A DNA stretch of 64,000 bases, from contig JAGHZR010000011.1 of the NCBI GenBank assembly GCA_017745295.1, positions 1 to 64,000 of the forward strand, written 5' to 3'. Source of the DNA: Novosphingobium sp. (GTDB lineage Bacteria > Pseudomonadota > Alphaproteobacteria > Sphingomonadales > Sphingomonadaceae). The translations under genes and the position numbers were made by a program. This document shows, in pieces, positions 28,436 to 36,801 of the stretch (positions are counted from its first letter, which is position 1; every line of letters begins with the position of its first letter). The notes under the pieces were generated by a model. The model had not been told where the DNA came from. It worked only from the letters and a program-made list of their open reading frames with translations, and did no database searches.

Positions 28436-29203
28436 GTGGAATCACCTTCGGCGGAGAGCGAGGGAGAGGCCGGTCAGGCACCGGACGGCGGCCTTTCCGC
28501 GCTGCCGCCGCAACTGGCGGCGGCGGTGACCGACGCCAGCGCGGCGGTCAGCCACAATCTTCACGGCCAGAAACTCGGTCGGAAGGGACGGATCACCCGC
28601 GAGCGCATTCTCGCCGCCGCGATCGATCTGGTCGAGAAGACCGATGAGCCGGTAACGCTGGGTGCCGTCGCGCGCGCGGTCGGCCTCGGCATGACCTCGC
28701 TCTACAACTACTTCACGGACTTCACCGAATTGCTGCTGGCGGTTCTGGAGCCGGTCATGGGCACGGCGCAGGACGAATATGTCGCGCAAGTCCGCGAGCA
28801 TTGGCCGGACGAGGAACTGCCGGACCGCGCGATGGCCTTCGTGCGATCCTACCACGAATTCTGGGCGCGCCACACCGGGCTGCTGCACTTGCGCAATTCG
28901 ATGGCGGACCAGTTCGACGTGCGCATCATGCACCAGCGCGTGAATTCGACGCGGCCGCTGATCGGGCTGTTCGTGGCGCAGATGGACCCGCGCGGCGTGC
29001 TCGGCGATACGGCCGTGCTGATGGCGACGACGCTGATGACCGGCATCGAACGCTCGATCACCCTGGCGACCGACCGCAGGCTGCGCCGCATACTGGGCAC
29101 TTTGCCCGGGCGCCGCGAGGAGAGCCTGCTTGAAGTCAACGCGCGGCTGATGGTGCTGGCGATTCGCGACACGCGCGAACGCGCGCTGGCGGAAAGCACC
29201 TGA
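28436..29203 (+). CDS. TetR-family regulator
   Basis: About 255 residues. A charged, low-complexity N-terminal tail of some 50 residues precedes the TetR HTH (ITRERILAAAIDLVEKTDEP, then AVGLGMTSLYNYFTDFTELL). GTG 28436, 20 bp after the aldehyde dehydrogenase stop, is the most likely start; there is no strong SD, so the N-terminus is uncertain. It is the last gene of the reductase-to-ALDH run and faces the efflux operon 31 bp away. Confidence 0.85.
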   Translation: MESPSAESEGEAGQAPDGGLSALPPQLAAAVTDASAAVSHNLHGQKLGRKGRITRERILAAAIDLVEKTDEPVTLGAVARAVGLGMTSLYNYFTDFTELLLAVLEPVMGTAQDEYVAQVREHWPDEELPDRAMAFVRSYHEFWARHTGLLHLRNSMADQFDVRIMHQRVNSTRPLIGLFVAQMDPRGVLGDTAVLMATTLMTGIERSITLATDRRLRRILGTLPGRREESLLEVNARLMVLAIRDTRERALAEST

Positions 29204-29234
29204 AGGTCATCGTTCTCGCCGTTTTGAGGGCGTT

Positions 29235-30665
29235 TTACGGCGCCGGAGTAGCCTGATCGCCGCCGAGCACGCGGTAGAGCGTGATGCGGTTGCTGGCGAC
29301 CGCGAGGCGTACCGCGATTTCCTGCTTCCGGGCGCTGTAGAGGCTGCGCTGCGCGTCGAGGTTCTCCAGCGAACTGGTGATCCCCTGTCGGTAGCTGGCC
29401 TCGGTCAGGCGCGCGGAATCGCTTGCGGCTGCGGTAAAGCCGGTGGCCGCGCGCAGGCGTTCGGATAACGTGCCCTGATCGGCGAGCGCGTCGGAGACTT
29501 CGCGAAAGGCGGTCTGGATCGCCTTTTCGTAGGTGCCGAGGGCGGCATCGCGCTGGGCCTTGGCCACTTCGACATTGGCGCTTCTGCCTCCGGCGTTGAA
29601 GATCGACCAGCTGGCGGCGGCCGTGCCGGTGGCGGCGAAGGCGCCCTTGTCGAACAGCGCCGAAAGCGCGTCGCTGGCGAAGCCGAGCAGGCCGGTCAGC
29701 GAGATCGAGGGGAACAGTTCCGCCCGCGCGGTGCCGATATCGGCATTGGCGGCGCGCAGCGAATATTCGGCCTCCACCACGTCCGGACGGCGCAGGAGCA
29801 CTTGCGAACTGGTGCCTGCGGGCAGGACGGCCAGCGACTGGTTCACTTCGTCCACGCTGGCGGGCAGCAGGCTCTCGTCGAAATCGGCGCCGACGAGCAG
29901 GCGGATCGCATTGACGTCCTGCGCCAGTGCGGTGGTCTGCGAGGCGACGTCGCCGCGAGCCGTTTCAAGCACTTGCTCGGCCTGCCTCAGGTCGGTGCGC
30001 GGGGCGACACCGCCCTTGAGGCGGGCGCCGGTCAGGGTGACGCTACGCTCGGCATTGGCAGCGGTCGCCTCGGCAATCCGCAGCAGATCCTTGTCGGCTG
30101 CGTAAGTGGCCCAGGCCTGCGCGAGGTCGGCGACGAGGCCGAGCCGCACGGTGCGCGCCGCCGCTTCGGTGGAAAGCGCGGTGTTGCGCTGGGCCGCGGT
30201 GGCACTGGCATACTTGCCGAAGAAGTCGAGTTCGAAGCTCGAAATGCCGCCTTGCAGCGAATAGGACGAGCGGTCGCCGCTGGTGGCGCTGCCGGTAGCG
30301 CCGCCGTTCGTCTCGGTCCGGCTCGCCGAACCGGTCACGCCCACGGCGGGGAACTGGTTGGCGCGCACCACCCGCACTTGTGCCCGCGCGGCGGCGAGAT
30401 TGGCGGCAGCGACGCGCAAGTCGCGGTTGTTGGCAAGGGCCTGCTCGACCAGCGACTGGAGCCGCCGGTCGCGGAAGATCTCGGTGTAGGAGACCAGCGG
30501 CAGCGTGGCTTCGCTCTGGGCGAGATAGGCGTCGCCGACCGGCCAGGAGGCGGCGACCGGCGGGGGCGGCGCGACGTACTTGGGGGCCATCGAGCAGGCG
30601 CCCAGAGTAAGCATGGGCAGCGCCAGCGCGGGCAGGGTGAGCGCGGTGAGACGAAGACGGATCAT
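29235..30665 (-). CDS. RND efflux outer-membrane lipoprotein (NodT/OprM type)
   Basis: Outer-membrane channel of a tripartite pump. The 476-residue protein starts with a lipoprotein signal ending LTLGACSMAP (lipid-modified Cys near residue 24), then has two OEP repeats rich in helical Ala/Gln sequence, including LRRPDVVEAEYSLRAANADI. It overlaps the RND transporter gene as ATGA, so the three-gene order is adaptor, transporter, channel. Confidence 0.94.
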   Translation of the reverse strand: MIRLRLTALTLPALALPMLTLGACSMAPKYVAPPPPVAASWPVGDAYLAQSEATLPLVSYTEIFRDRRLQSLVEQALANNRDLRVAAANLAAARAQVRVVRANQFPAVGVTGSASRTETNGGATGSATSGDRSSYSLQGGISSFELDFFGKYASATAAQRNTALSTEAAARTVRLGLVADLAQAWATYAADKDLLRIAEATAANAERSVTLTGARLKGGVAPRTDLRQAEQVLETARGDVASQTTALAQDVNAIRLLVGADFDESLLPASVDEVNQSLAVLPAGTSSQVLLRRPDVVEAEYSLRAANADIGTARAELFPSISLTGLLGFASDALSALFDKGAFAATGTAAASWSIFNAGGRSANVEVAKAQRDAALGTYEKAIQTAFREVSDALADQGTLSERLRAATGFTAAASDSARLTEASYRQGITSSLENLDAQRSLYSARKQEIAVRLAVASNRITLYRVLGGDQATPAP

Positions 30666-33600
30666 GCGGCGTCTCCCTTGCGCTGGCGGCGTTCCTGGAT
30701 GTGGCGGCGGACGGCGGCGAGACCGTCGCGCACGCCGCGCCGCACGAGCACGAAGAACAGCGGGATGAAGAAGATTGCGAGCAGCGTGGCCGTCAGCATG
30801 CCGCCGACCACGGCGGTGCCTATGGCGATGCGGCTGTTGGCGCCCGCGCCGCTGGCGATGGCGAGCGGGATCACGCCGAAGATGAACGCGAAGCTGGTCA
30901 TCAGGATCGGTCGCAGGCGGATGCGCGCGGCTTCCAGTGCGGCTTCGATCACGCGCTTGCCCTGGCGTTCGGCCTGTTCGGCGAACTCGATCATCAGGAT
31001 CGCGTTCTTGGCGGCGAGGCCCATGGTCGTGAGCAGGCCGATCTGGAGATAGACGTCGTTTTCAAGGCCGCGCAGCGTCACCGCCATGATCGCGCCGAGC
31101 AGGCCGAGCGGAATGACGAGGATCACCGCGATCGGGATCGACCAGCTTTCGTAGAGCGCGGCCAGGCAGAGGAACACCACCAGCAGCGAAAGCGCATAGA
31201 GCAGCGGTGCCTGGCCCGAGGAGAGGCGCTCCTGATAGGAGGATCCGGCCCAGGCGACGGCGGTGCCGGGGACCTGGCTCGCCAGTTCCGCCATCACGTC
31301 CATCGCCGTGCCCGAGCTGACGCCGGGAGCCGGGCTACCGGAGAATTCGTAGGCCTGGAGGCCGTTGAAGCGCGAGGACGAACTGGGCGCGGTCGACCAG
31401 TTCATCGTCGAGAACGCGGAGAACGGCACCATCTGGCCGCTCGTGCCGCGCACGAACCACTGAGCGAGGTCCTCCGGTCGCGAGCGGTACTGCGCGTCGC
31501 CCTGTACGAAGACGCGCTTGACGCGGCCCTTGTCGATGAAGTCGTTGACGTAAGTGCCGCCCCAGGCGGTCTGCAGGGTGGAGTTGGCGCTGGCGGCGGT
31601 GACGCCGTAAGTGGTCAGGGCGCGGGTGTTGGTGTTGATCTTCAGCGTCGAAACGTCGGGAAGATCGCTCAGGCGCACGTTGGTGAGGCGCTCGTCGGCG
31701 GTGGCTTTCGCGAGCAGTTCGTCGCGGGCCTTCTGGAAGTCGGCGCGGGCCATGCCGTTGCGGTTCTGCAGTTCCATGGTGAACCCGGCCGATGAGCCGA
31801 GACCGCGGATGGCGCCGGGCACCAGCGTGAAGACCTGCGCGTCGCGAAGGCCGCGGAAGGCGCCGTTGGCGCGCTGGACGATGGCGTCGGCGCTGTTCTG
31901 CTTGCCGGGGCGCTGCTCCCAGTCCACCAGGGTGATGAACGCCTGGCCCGAGTTCTGGCCCGAGGCGCCCTGACCGCCGCCGGACAGCGTGAACATGCTG
32001 GCGATGTTGCCGTTCTCGTACTTGCTGAAATAGTCCTCCACCTGGCGCTGCACTTCCTCGGTGCGGGTGCGCGGCGAACCGGCGGGGAGGCGCCACTGGA
32101 CGATGATCGTGCCCTGGTCCTCGTTCGGCAGGAAGCCGGTGGGCAGGCGCTGGAACAGGCCGTAAGTGGCGATGCAGGCGATCGCGAAGAGCAGCAGCCA
32201 GCGCCATTTGTGCTCGATCACGCGCTCCACGCGGCGGCCATAGGCTTCGGTCATGTTCTCGAAGCTGCGGTTGAACCAGGTGTGGAAGCGTTCCCAGGGG
32301 ACCAGGAGCCAGGGCATGTGGCGCTGGATGAAGCCGGGCTTCTCCTCGCCCTCCTTCGCCTTGGCCTTGAGCAGGGTGGCGGTGAGTGCCGGGCTGAGGA
32401 TCAGCGCGACCAGCACCGAGAGCACCATGGCCACCACGATCGTCAGCGAGAACTGGCGGTAGATCACGCCGGTCGATCCGCCGAAGAAGGCCATCGGCAG
32501 GAACACCGCCGAAAGCACCAGCGCGATGGCGACCAGCGCGACCTGGATTTCCTCCATCGACTTGATGGTGGCCTCGCGGGCGGACATGCCCGGATTTTCC
32601 TCGAGCAGGCGCTCGACGTTCTCGACCACGACGATGGCGTCGTCGACCAGGAGGCCGATGGCGAGGACGAGGCCGAACAGGGTCAGCGTGTTGATCGAGA
32701 ACCCGGCGACGTAGAACACCGCGAACGTGCCGAGCAAGACCACCGGCACCGCGATCGCCGGGATCAGCGTGGCGCGCCAGCTCTGCAGGAACACGAACAT
32801 GACGATGACGACCAGCACGATCGCCTCGAACAGCGCCTTTTCGACTTCCGCGACCGAGAGCTTGATGAAGGCGGTGGAATCGTTGCCGTAGGTATATTCA
32901 AGGCCGTCTGGCATGCCCTCGGCCAGTTGCTTCATCTCGGCCTTGACCAGTTCGGCGGTCGCCAGCGCGTCGGCGCCGGGCGAGAGCGAGATGGAGATAC
33001 CGGCGCCGGGGTGGCCGTTGATGCGGCTGATCGTGTTGTAGTTCTCGGCGCCGATCTCGACGCGGGCGACGTCGGCGATGGTCACGACCGAACCGTCGGT
33101 ATTGGTCTTGAGGACGATGTTGCGGAACTGCTCGACGGTCTGCAGTCGCGAACCGGCGGTGACGATGGCGTCGATCGCCTGATCCTTGGGCGCGGGCAGC
33201 CCGCCGATTTCGCCGGCGGCAATCTCGGTGTTCTGGGCGGTGATCGCCGACGTCACGTCGCTGGGCATCAGCGACACGGCGGCCAGCTTGGTCGGGTCGA
33301 GCCAGATGCGCATCGCGTGGGGGGCGCCGAACACGTTGACGTCGCCCACGCCTTCGAGGCGCGAGAGCGGGTCCTGGATGTTCGAGGCCAGATAGTCCGA
33401 CACGTCCTGGTTCGAGCGGCTGTCGGTGGCGTCGTAGACGGCGACCAGCAGCAACTGGTCGGGGTTGGACTTGGTGACGGTGACGCCCTGGTTCTGCACC
33501 GCCTGCGGCAGGCGGGAGAGCGCCGACTGGACCTTGTTCTGGACCTGGACCTGGGCGATGTCGGGATCGGTGCCCTTGGCGAAGACTGCGCTGATCGTCG

Positions 33601-33862
33601 CCTGGCCGCGGTTCGAGGACTGCGAGTTGAAATAGAGCAGCCCGTCGATGCCGGTAAGCTGCTGCTCGATCACCTGGGTGACGCTGTTCTCGATCGTTTC
33701 GGCCGAGGCGCCGTTGTAGGTGGCGCGGATGTTCACCTGCGTCGGCGCGATGTCCGGATATTGCTCGTTCGGCAGGAAAGCCAGCGCGCCGAGGCCTGCC
33801 AGCATGACGATGATGGCGAGGACCCAGGCGAAGATCGGCCGGTCGATGAAAATGCGCGACAT
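30662..33862 (-). CDS. RND efflux transporter (HAE1 family)
   Basis: 1066-residue inner-membrane proton-driven drug exporter of the AcrB/MexB type. It begins MSRIFIDRPIFAWVLAII. Transmembrane helix 4 has the proton-relay pair in GLLVDDAIVVVENVERLL, helix 10 has the lysine in GLAAKNAILMIEFA, and both large periplasmic loops are present. ATG 33862 is the family-typical start; the upstream open frame is non-coding in style. It follows the adaptor by 7 bp. Substrates cannot be predicted. Confidence 0.96.
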   Translation of the reverse strand: MSRIFIDRPIFAWVLAIIVMLAGLGALAFLPNEQYPDIAPTQVNIRATYNGASAETIENSVTQVIEQQLTGIDGLLYFNSQSSNRGQATISAVFAKGTDPDIAQVQVQNKVQSALSRLPQAVQNQGVTVTKSNPDQLLLVAVYDATDSRSNQDVSDYLASNIQDPLSRLEGVGDVNVFGAPHAMRIWLDPTKLAAVSLMPSDVTSAITAQNTEIAAGEIGGLPAPKDQAIDAIVTAGSRLQTVEQFRNIVLKTNTDGSVVTIADVARVEIGAENYNTISRINGHPGAGISISLSPGADALATAELVKAEMKQLAEGMPDGLEYTYGNDSTAFIKLSVAEVEKALFEAIVLVVIVMFVFLQSWRATLIPAIAVPVVLLGTFAVFYVAGFSINTLTLFGLVLAIGLLVDDAIVVVENVERLLEENPGMSAREATIKSMEEIQVALVAIALVLSAVFLPMAFFGGSTGVIYRQFSLTIVVAMVLSVLVALILSPALTATLLKAKAKEGEEKPGFIQRHMPWLLVPWERFHTWFNRSFENMTEAYGRRVERVIEHKWRWLLLFAIACIATYGLFQRLPTGFLPNEDQGTIIVQWRLPAGSPRTRTEEVQRQVEDYFSKYENGNIASMFTLSGGGQGASGQNSGQAFITLVDWEQRPGKQNSADAIVQRANGAFRGLRDAQVFTLVPGAIRGLGSSAGFTMELQNRNGMARADFQKARDELLAKATADERLTNVRLSDLPDVSTLKINTNTRALTTYGVTAASANSTLQTAWGGTYVNDFIDKGRVKRVFVQGDAQYRSRPEDLAQWFVRGTSGQMVPFSAFSTMNWSTAPSSSSRFNGLQAYEFSGSPAPGVSSGTAMDVMAELASQVPGTAVAWAGSSYQERLSSGQAPLLYALSLLVVFLCLAALYESWSIPIAVILVIPLGLLGAIMAVTLRGLENDVYLQIGLLTTMGLAAKNAILMIEFAEQAERQGKRVIEAALEAARIRLRPILMTSFAFIFGVIPLAIASGAGANSRIAIGTAVVGGMLTATLLAIFFIPLFFVLVRRGVRDGLAAVRRHIQERRQRKGDAA

Positions 33863-33869
33863 GGGAAGC

Positions 33870-35102
33870 TCAGCGACCCTTGGCGGAAGACGCGCCGCCG
33901 GAACCGTTGCCGGCCTTGCCGCTGGGCGGCGCGACAGTCTGCGCGGTCGATGCCGCAACCGGCTGGATATCGGCGCCCTGCTTGAGGCCGTTCAGCCCCT
34001 GAACGATGACCTTGTCGCCTTTGCGGAGGCCCGAGGTGACGACGGTGTTGGTGCCCTGGGTGCGGTCGGCAGTGACCTTGCGGCGGGCCGCCTTGTTGTC
34101 GGCGCCGACGACCATGACAAAAGCCGAACCGTCGAAATCGCGCTGGACCGCGTTCTGCGGCACCAGGTAGGCGCCCGGATCGGTCGCCTGGTCGAACACC
34201 GAGGAGACGAACATGCCGGGCAGCAGGAAGCCGTCCGGATTGGGGAACTTCGCGCGCAGGGTGACGGTGCCGGTATCCTGGGCAACGGTGACGTCCGAGA
34301 ATTCCACGGTGCCGGGCAGGGGGTACTGCGAGCCGTCGTCGAAGCGGAGGTGCACCTGGGTACTGCCCGGCGTGACGCCGCCCGCGGCCAGCTTGCGGCG
34401 CAGCGCGGTGAGGTCGGCGGCGGACTGCTGCATGTCGACGAAGACCGGGTCCATGCGCTGGATAACAGCCAGCGGATCGGTCTGGCTGGCGCTGGCGAGG
34501 GCGCCCACGGTCGAGAGCGAGCGGCCGATGCGGCCGCTGATCGGCGCGGGTACGGTGGTGAAGCGCAAGTTGATCTTCGCGGTGTCGAGCGTCGCGGCGT
34601 TCTGGGCGATCGAGGCCTTGGCCGAGCGCGCCGTGGCGAGCGCGTCGATGTAATCCTGCTTCGCGACGGCTTCCATGTCCGCCAGCGGCTTGTAGCGTTG
34701 TGCCTTGGCACTGGCGGCCTCAGCCGTGGCGCGGGCGCTGGCGAGGTCGGCCGAGGCCTGGTTGACGGCGGCGCGGTAAAGGCTGGGGTCGATCTGATAG
34801 AGTGGCTGTCCGGCGCGGACCAGGCTGCCCTCGGTGAAGAGGCGCTTGACGATCACGCCGGTTACCTGCGGGCGGACTTCGCTGGTCTCGAAGGCGACGG
34901 TACGGCCGCTGAGCGTGACGGCGACCGGCACGGCGGCAGGCTGCACCACGATATAGCCGACTTGCGGGGCGGGGCGCTTGTCGTCCTTCTTGTCCCCGCC
35001 CGAGCAGGCGGCAAGGAAGGCGACCGAAACATAGGCAAAACCGGCATGACGCAGAAGGGGAAATGCCGCAGTCGAAGAAGACGTGATTTTCAAGTCGCGC
35101 AC
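33870..35102 (-). CDS. RND periplasmic adaptor (membrane fusion protein)
   Basis: 410-residue HlyD/AcrA-type lipoprotein linking transporter and channel. The N-terminal signal ends FLAACSGGDKK (lipid-modified Cys). The lipoyl half-motif GVIVKRLFTEGSLVRAGQPL, the alpha-hairpin and LRFTTVPAPISGRIGRS of the second lipoyl half follow. The C-terminal tail is Gly/Ser-rich. The start (GTG 35102) has no SD and is uncertain. The 183-bp gap before it holds the bcs-operon hairpin and presumably the pump's promoter. Confidence 0.93.
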   Translation of the reverse strand: MRDLKITSSSTAAFPLLRHAGFAYVSVAFLAACSGGDKKDDKRPAPQVGYIVVQPAAVPVAVTLSGRTVAFETSEVRPQVTGVIVKRLFTEGSLVRAGQPLYQIDPSLYRAAVNQASADLASARATAEAASAKAQRYKPLADMEAVAKQDYIDALATARSAKASIAQNAATLDTAKINLRFTTVPAPISGRIGRSLSTVGALASASQTDPLAVIQRMDPVFVDMQQSAADLTALRRKLAAGGVTPGSTQVHLRFDDGSQYPLPGTVEFSDVTVAQDTGTVTLRAKFPNPDGFLLPGMFVSSVFDQATDPGAYLVPQNAVQRDFDGSAFVMVVGADNKAARRKVTADRTQGTNTVVTSGLRKGDKVIVQGLNGLKQGADIQPVAASTAQTVAPPSGKAGNGSGGASSAKGR

Positions 35103-35231
35103 CGTCAGAAAGTCTTGTCGGCGCAGCTATTCAGCCAATTGTTGCTGCCCGCAAGCGGGGTTTTCGCAAGTGCGACAATTTGCGACCAAAAACCCAGATT
35201 CTGGGAAGTTTTCGACTTTCCCAATACGTCA

Positions 35232-35262
35232 AATGCCCCCGCCTTCGGGAGGCAGGGGCATT
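35232..35262 (-). terminator. Likely terminator of the bcs operon
   Basis: A 13-bp stem with one mismatch (35232-35244 with 35250-35262; AATGCCCC at the base) lies about 24 bp past the bcsZ stop on the leftward strand. TTTGACG follows, so the T run is short. Confidence 0.6.
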
Positions 35263-35285
35263 GGCGCCGGAGTCACTGGCCGGAG

Positions 35286-36308
35286 TTACTGATAACGCGC
35301 CAGCATCTGCAGCGAGGCTGCGTAGTAGTCGTTGGTGAGCGCCGAAGGCTGGGCGCTGCCCAGCAGCCGTCCCACGACCGCCGCGCCGCCCGCCGAAAGC
35401 GCATAGTTCGCTTCCTCGCCCGTCACCACGTCGACCCAGGCAGGGATCGGCTTGTTGGCGGAGAGGCAGCCGCGCCAGTAGGCGGCGATGTCCGGCACCA
35501 GCGACTGGCGCCCGCCGAGCGCGGCGTAGAGCGGCACCCGGATCGCGTCGAAGCCGAAACGCGGCGGCTTGTCGCGCGCCGGGGCGACCTGGTTCGGCGC
35601 ATTGATGACCACCCAATCGGTCGGCAGGCGGTGGGGACCGAAGCGGGATAGGCGGGTGATCGCCTCGCTGTCGCTGATGACACGGCTCCAGACCTGCTGG
35701 CCGTCCGCCTTGGCGAAAGCATCGAGCGCGGGCCAGGCGAAGTAGGAGAGGTTGAGCGTCACTTCGTCGCCGTTGACGAAGCCCTGGATGCCGGGAAGCA
35801 GCAGTTGCCTGCCGTGCCGCTCGATCACGCAGCGGCTGCGCACCGCCGAGCGGATCTGCGCGGCGCGCGCGGTGTAGTCGGCGCGGTTCCAGCGCTGCCC
35901 GGCCATGGCCAAGGCCCAGGCGATCACGAGATCGCCGTCGGTCGCGTTGTTCTGGTCGGCCACCGGGTTGGGGGCGGAAGGATCGTAGCGCCAGGCGTGG
36001 AGCGCCATGTCCGGGCGCGAGAGGTGGCTCTGCGTCCAGCCCGCGATCTTCTCGAAAGCCTCCGCATCGCCCGCCTTGTAGGCAAAGAGCAGGCCGTAGC
36101 TCTGGCCTTCGCTGTGGCTGACGCCGTTGTTGCCGGTATCGACGACGCGGCCATCGGGCTTGAGGTACAAGTCGCGCCAGGTCCGCCAGAAGGCGTCGCG
36201 CACGGGGGCGCGGCTCTGGGCGTCGGTGTTGCAGGCTGCGGTCATGACCAGCATCGCCCCCAGGGTGAAGTTGCGGCGGGTGATGCCGGTATCGAAGAGG
36301 AAGCTCAT
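35286..36308 (-). CDS. bcsZ: Cellulose-operon endoglucanase, GH8
   Basis: Periplasmic or surface beta-1,4-glucanase that trims nascent cellulose. The 340-residue protein has the GH8 signature GVSHSEGQSYGLLFAYKAGD, whose Glu is the usual acid catalyst, and the NNATDGDLVIAWALAMAG segment with conserved Asp. The N-terminus, TRRNFTLGAMLVMTAACNTD, combines a twin-arginine motif with a possible lipidation-type cysteine. ATG 36308 was chosen to give this signal. Last gene of the bcs operon, 31 bp after bcsD. Confidence 0.93.
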   Translation of the reverse strand: MSFLFDTGITRRNFTLGAMLVMTAACNTDAQSRAPVRDAFWRTWRDLYLKPDGRVVDTGNNGVSHSEGQSYGLLFAYKAGDAEAFEKIAGWTQSHLSRPDMALHAWRYDPSAPNPVADQNNATDGDLVIAWALAMAGQRWNRADYTARAAQIRSAVRSRCVIERHGRQLLLPGIQGFVNGDEVTLNLSYFAWPALDAFAKADGQQVWSRVISDSEAITRLSRFGPHRLPTDWVVINAPNQVAPARDKPPRFGFDAIRVPLYAALGGRQSLVPDIAAYWRGCLSANKPIPAWVDVVTGEEANYALSAGGAAVVGRLLGSAQPSALTNDYYAASLQMLARYQ

Positions 36309-36339
36309 GCCGATGATGTCTCGTTTATGGCCTTGAGGT

Positions 36340-36801
36340 TCAGCGCCCGTGGCGCAGTTCGACCATGTCGCCCTGCCACTGCGCGGCCGTGTGCAGGGCG
36401 GGGCCGCTGCCGAGCACGCGGAACCAGGCGTCGTAGGCGCCCTGGAGCAGGCCGAGCAGCATCGTGTTCCAGTTGTGCTGCTGGTCGGCGGTGAGGGCCT
36501 TGGGCAGGCTGCGATGATGGACGACGATCGCATCGTCTCCCACCGCCAGCTGGATTTCGCCCCAGCCGAGGTCCTGCCAGAAGCCGTTGATCCGGGCGGC
36601 GAGCACGGCGGCGTCGCTGACGCCGTCCAGCGGCTCCAGCGCCGCCATGCGCCGTCCGATCGCCGAGAAGAAGGCCTGGGCCTGGGTGGAAGGCGCGTTT
36701 TCGCAGACTTCGGCGGCGGCCATCATCGCGAAGAGCGCCAGCCCTCCGGCGCCGCTCTGTTCGCCTTCCGAGCGAGGAGAGGGAAATGCGTGCAGTTTCA
36801 T
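36340..36801 (-). CDS. bcsD: Cellulose synthase subunit D-like protein
   Basis: The 153-residue protein matches BcsD in length and layout (FFSAIGRRMA near the start, then WQDLGWGEIQLAVGDDAIVV and LLGLLQGAYDAWFRVLG). BcsD in Komagataeibacter forms a periplasmic octameric ring guiding glucan chains into ribbons. The call rests on these weak motifs and its position between bcsC and bcsZ. It overlaps bcsC as ATGA. Confidence 0.78.
   Translation of the reverse strand: MKLHAFPSPRSEGEQSGAGGLALFAMMAAAEVCENAPSTQAQAFFSAIGRRMAALEPLDGVSDAAVLAARINGFWQDLGWGEIQLAVGDDAIVVHHRSLPKALTADQQHNWNTMLLGLLQGAYDAWFRVLGSGPALHTAAQWQGDMVELRHGR

Noticed and set aside
32210..33985. 591-codon open frame opposite the RND transporter
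   Set aside because: Antisense shadow; Asp/His/Arg-rich without a domain.
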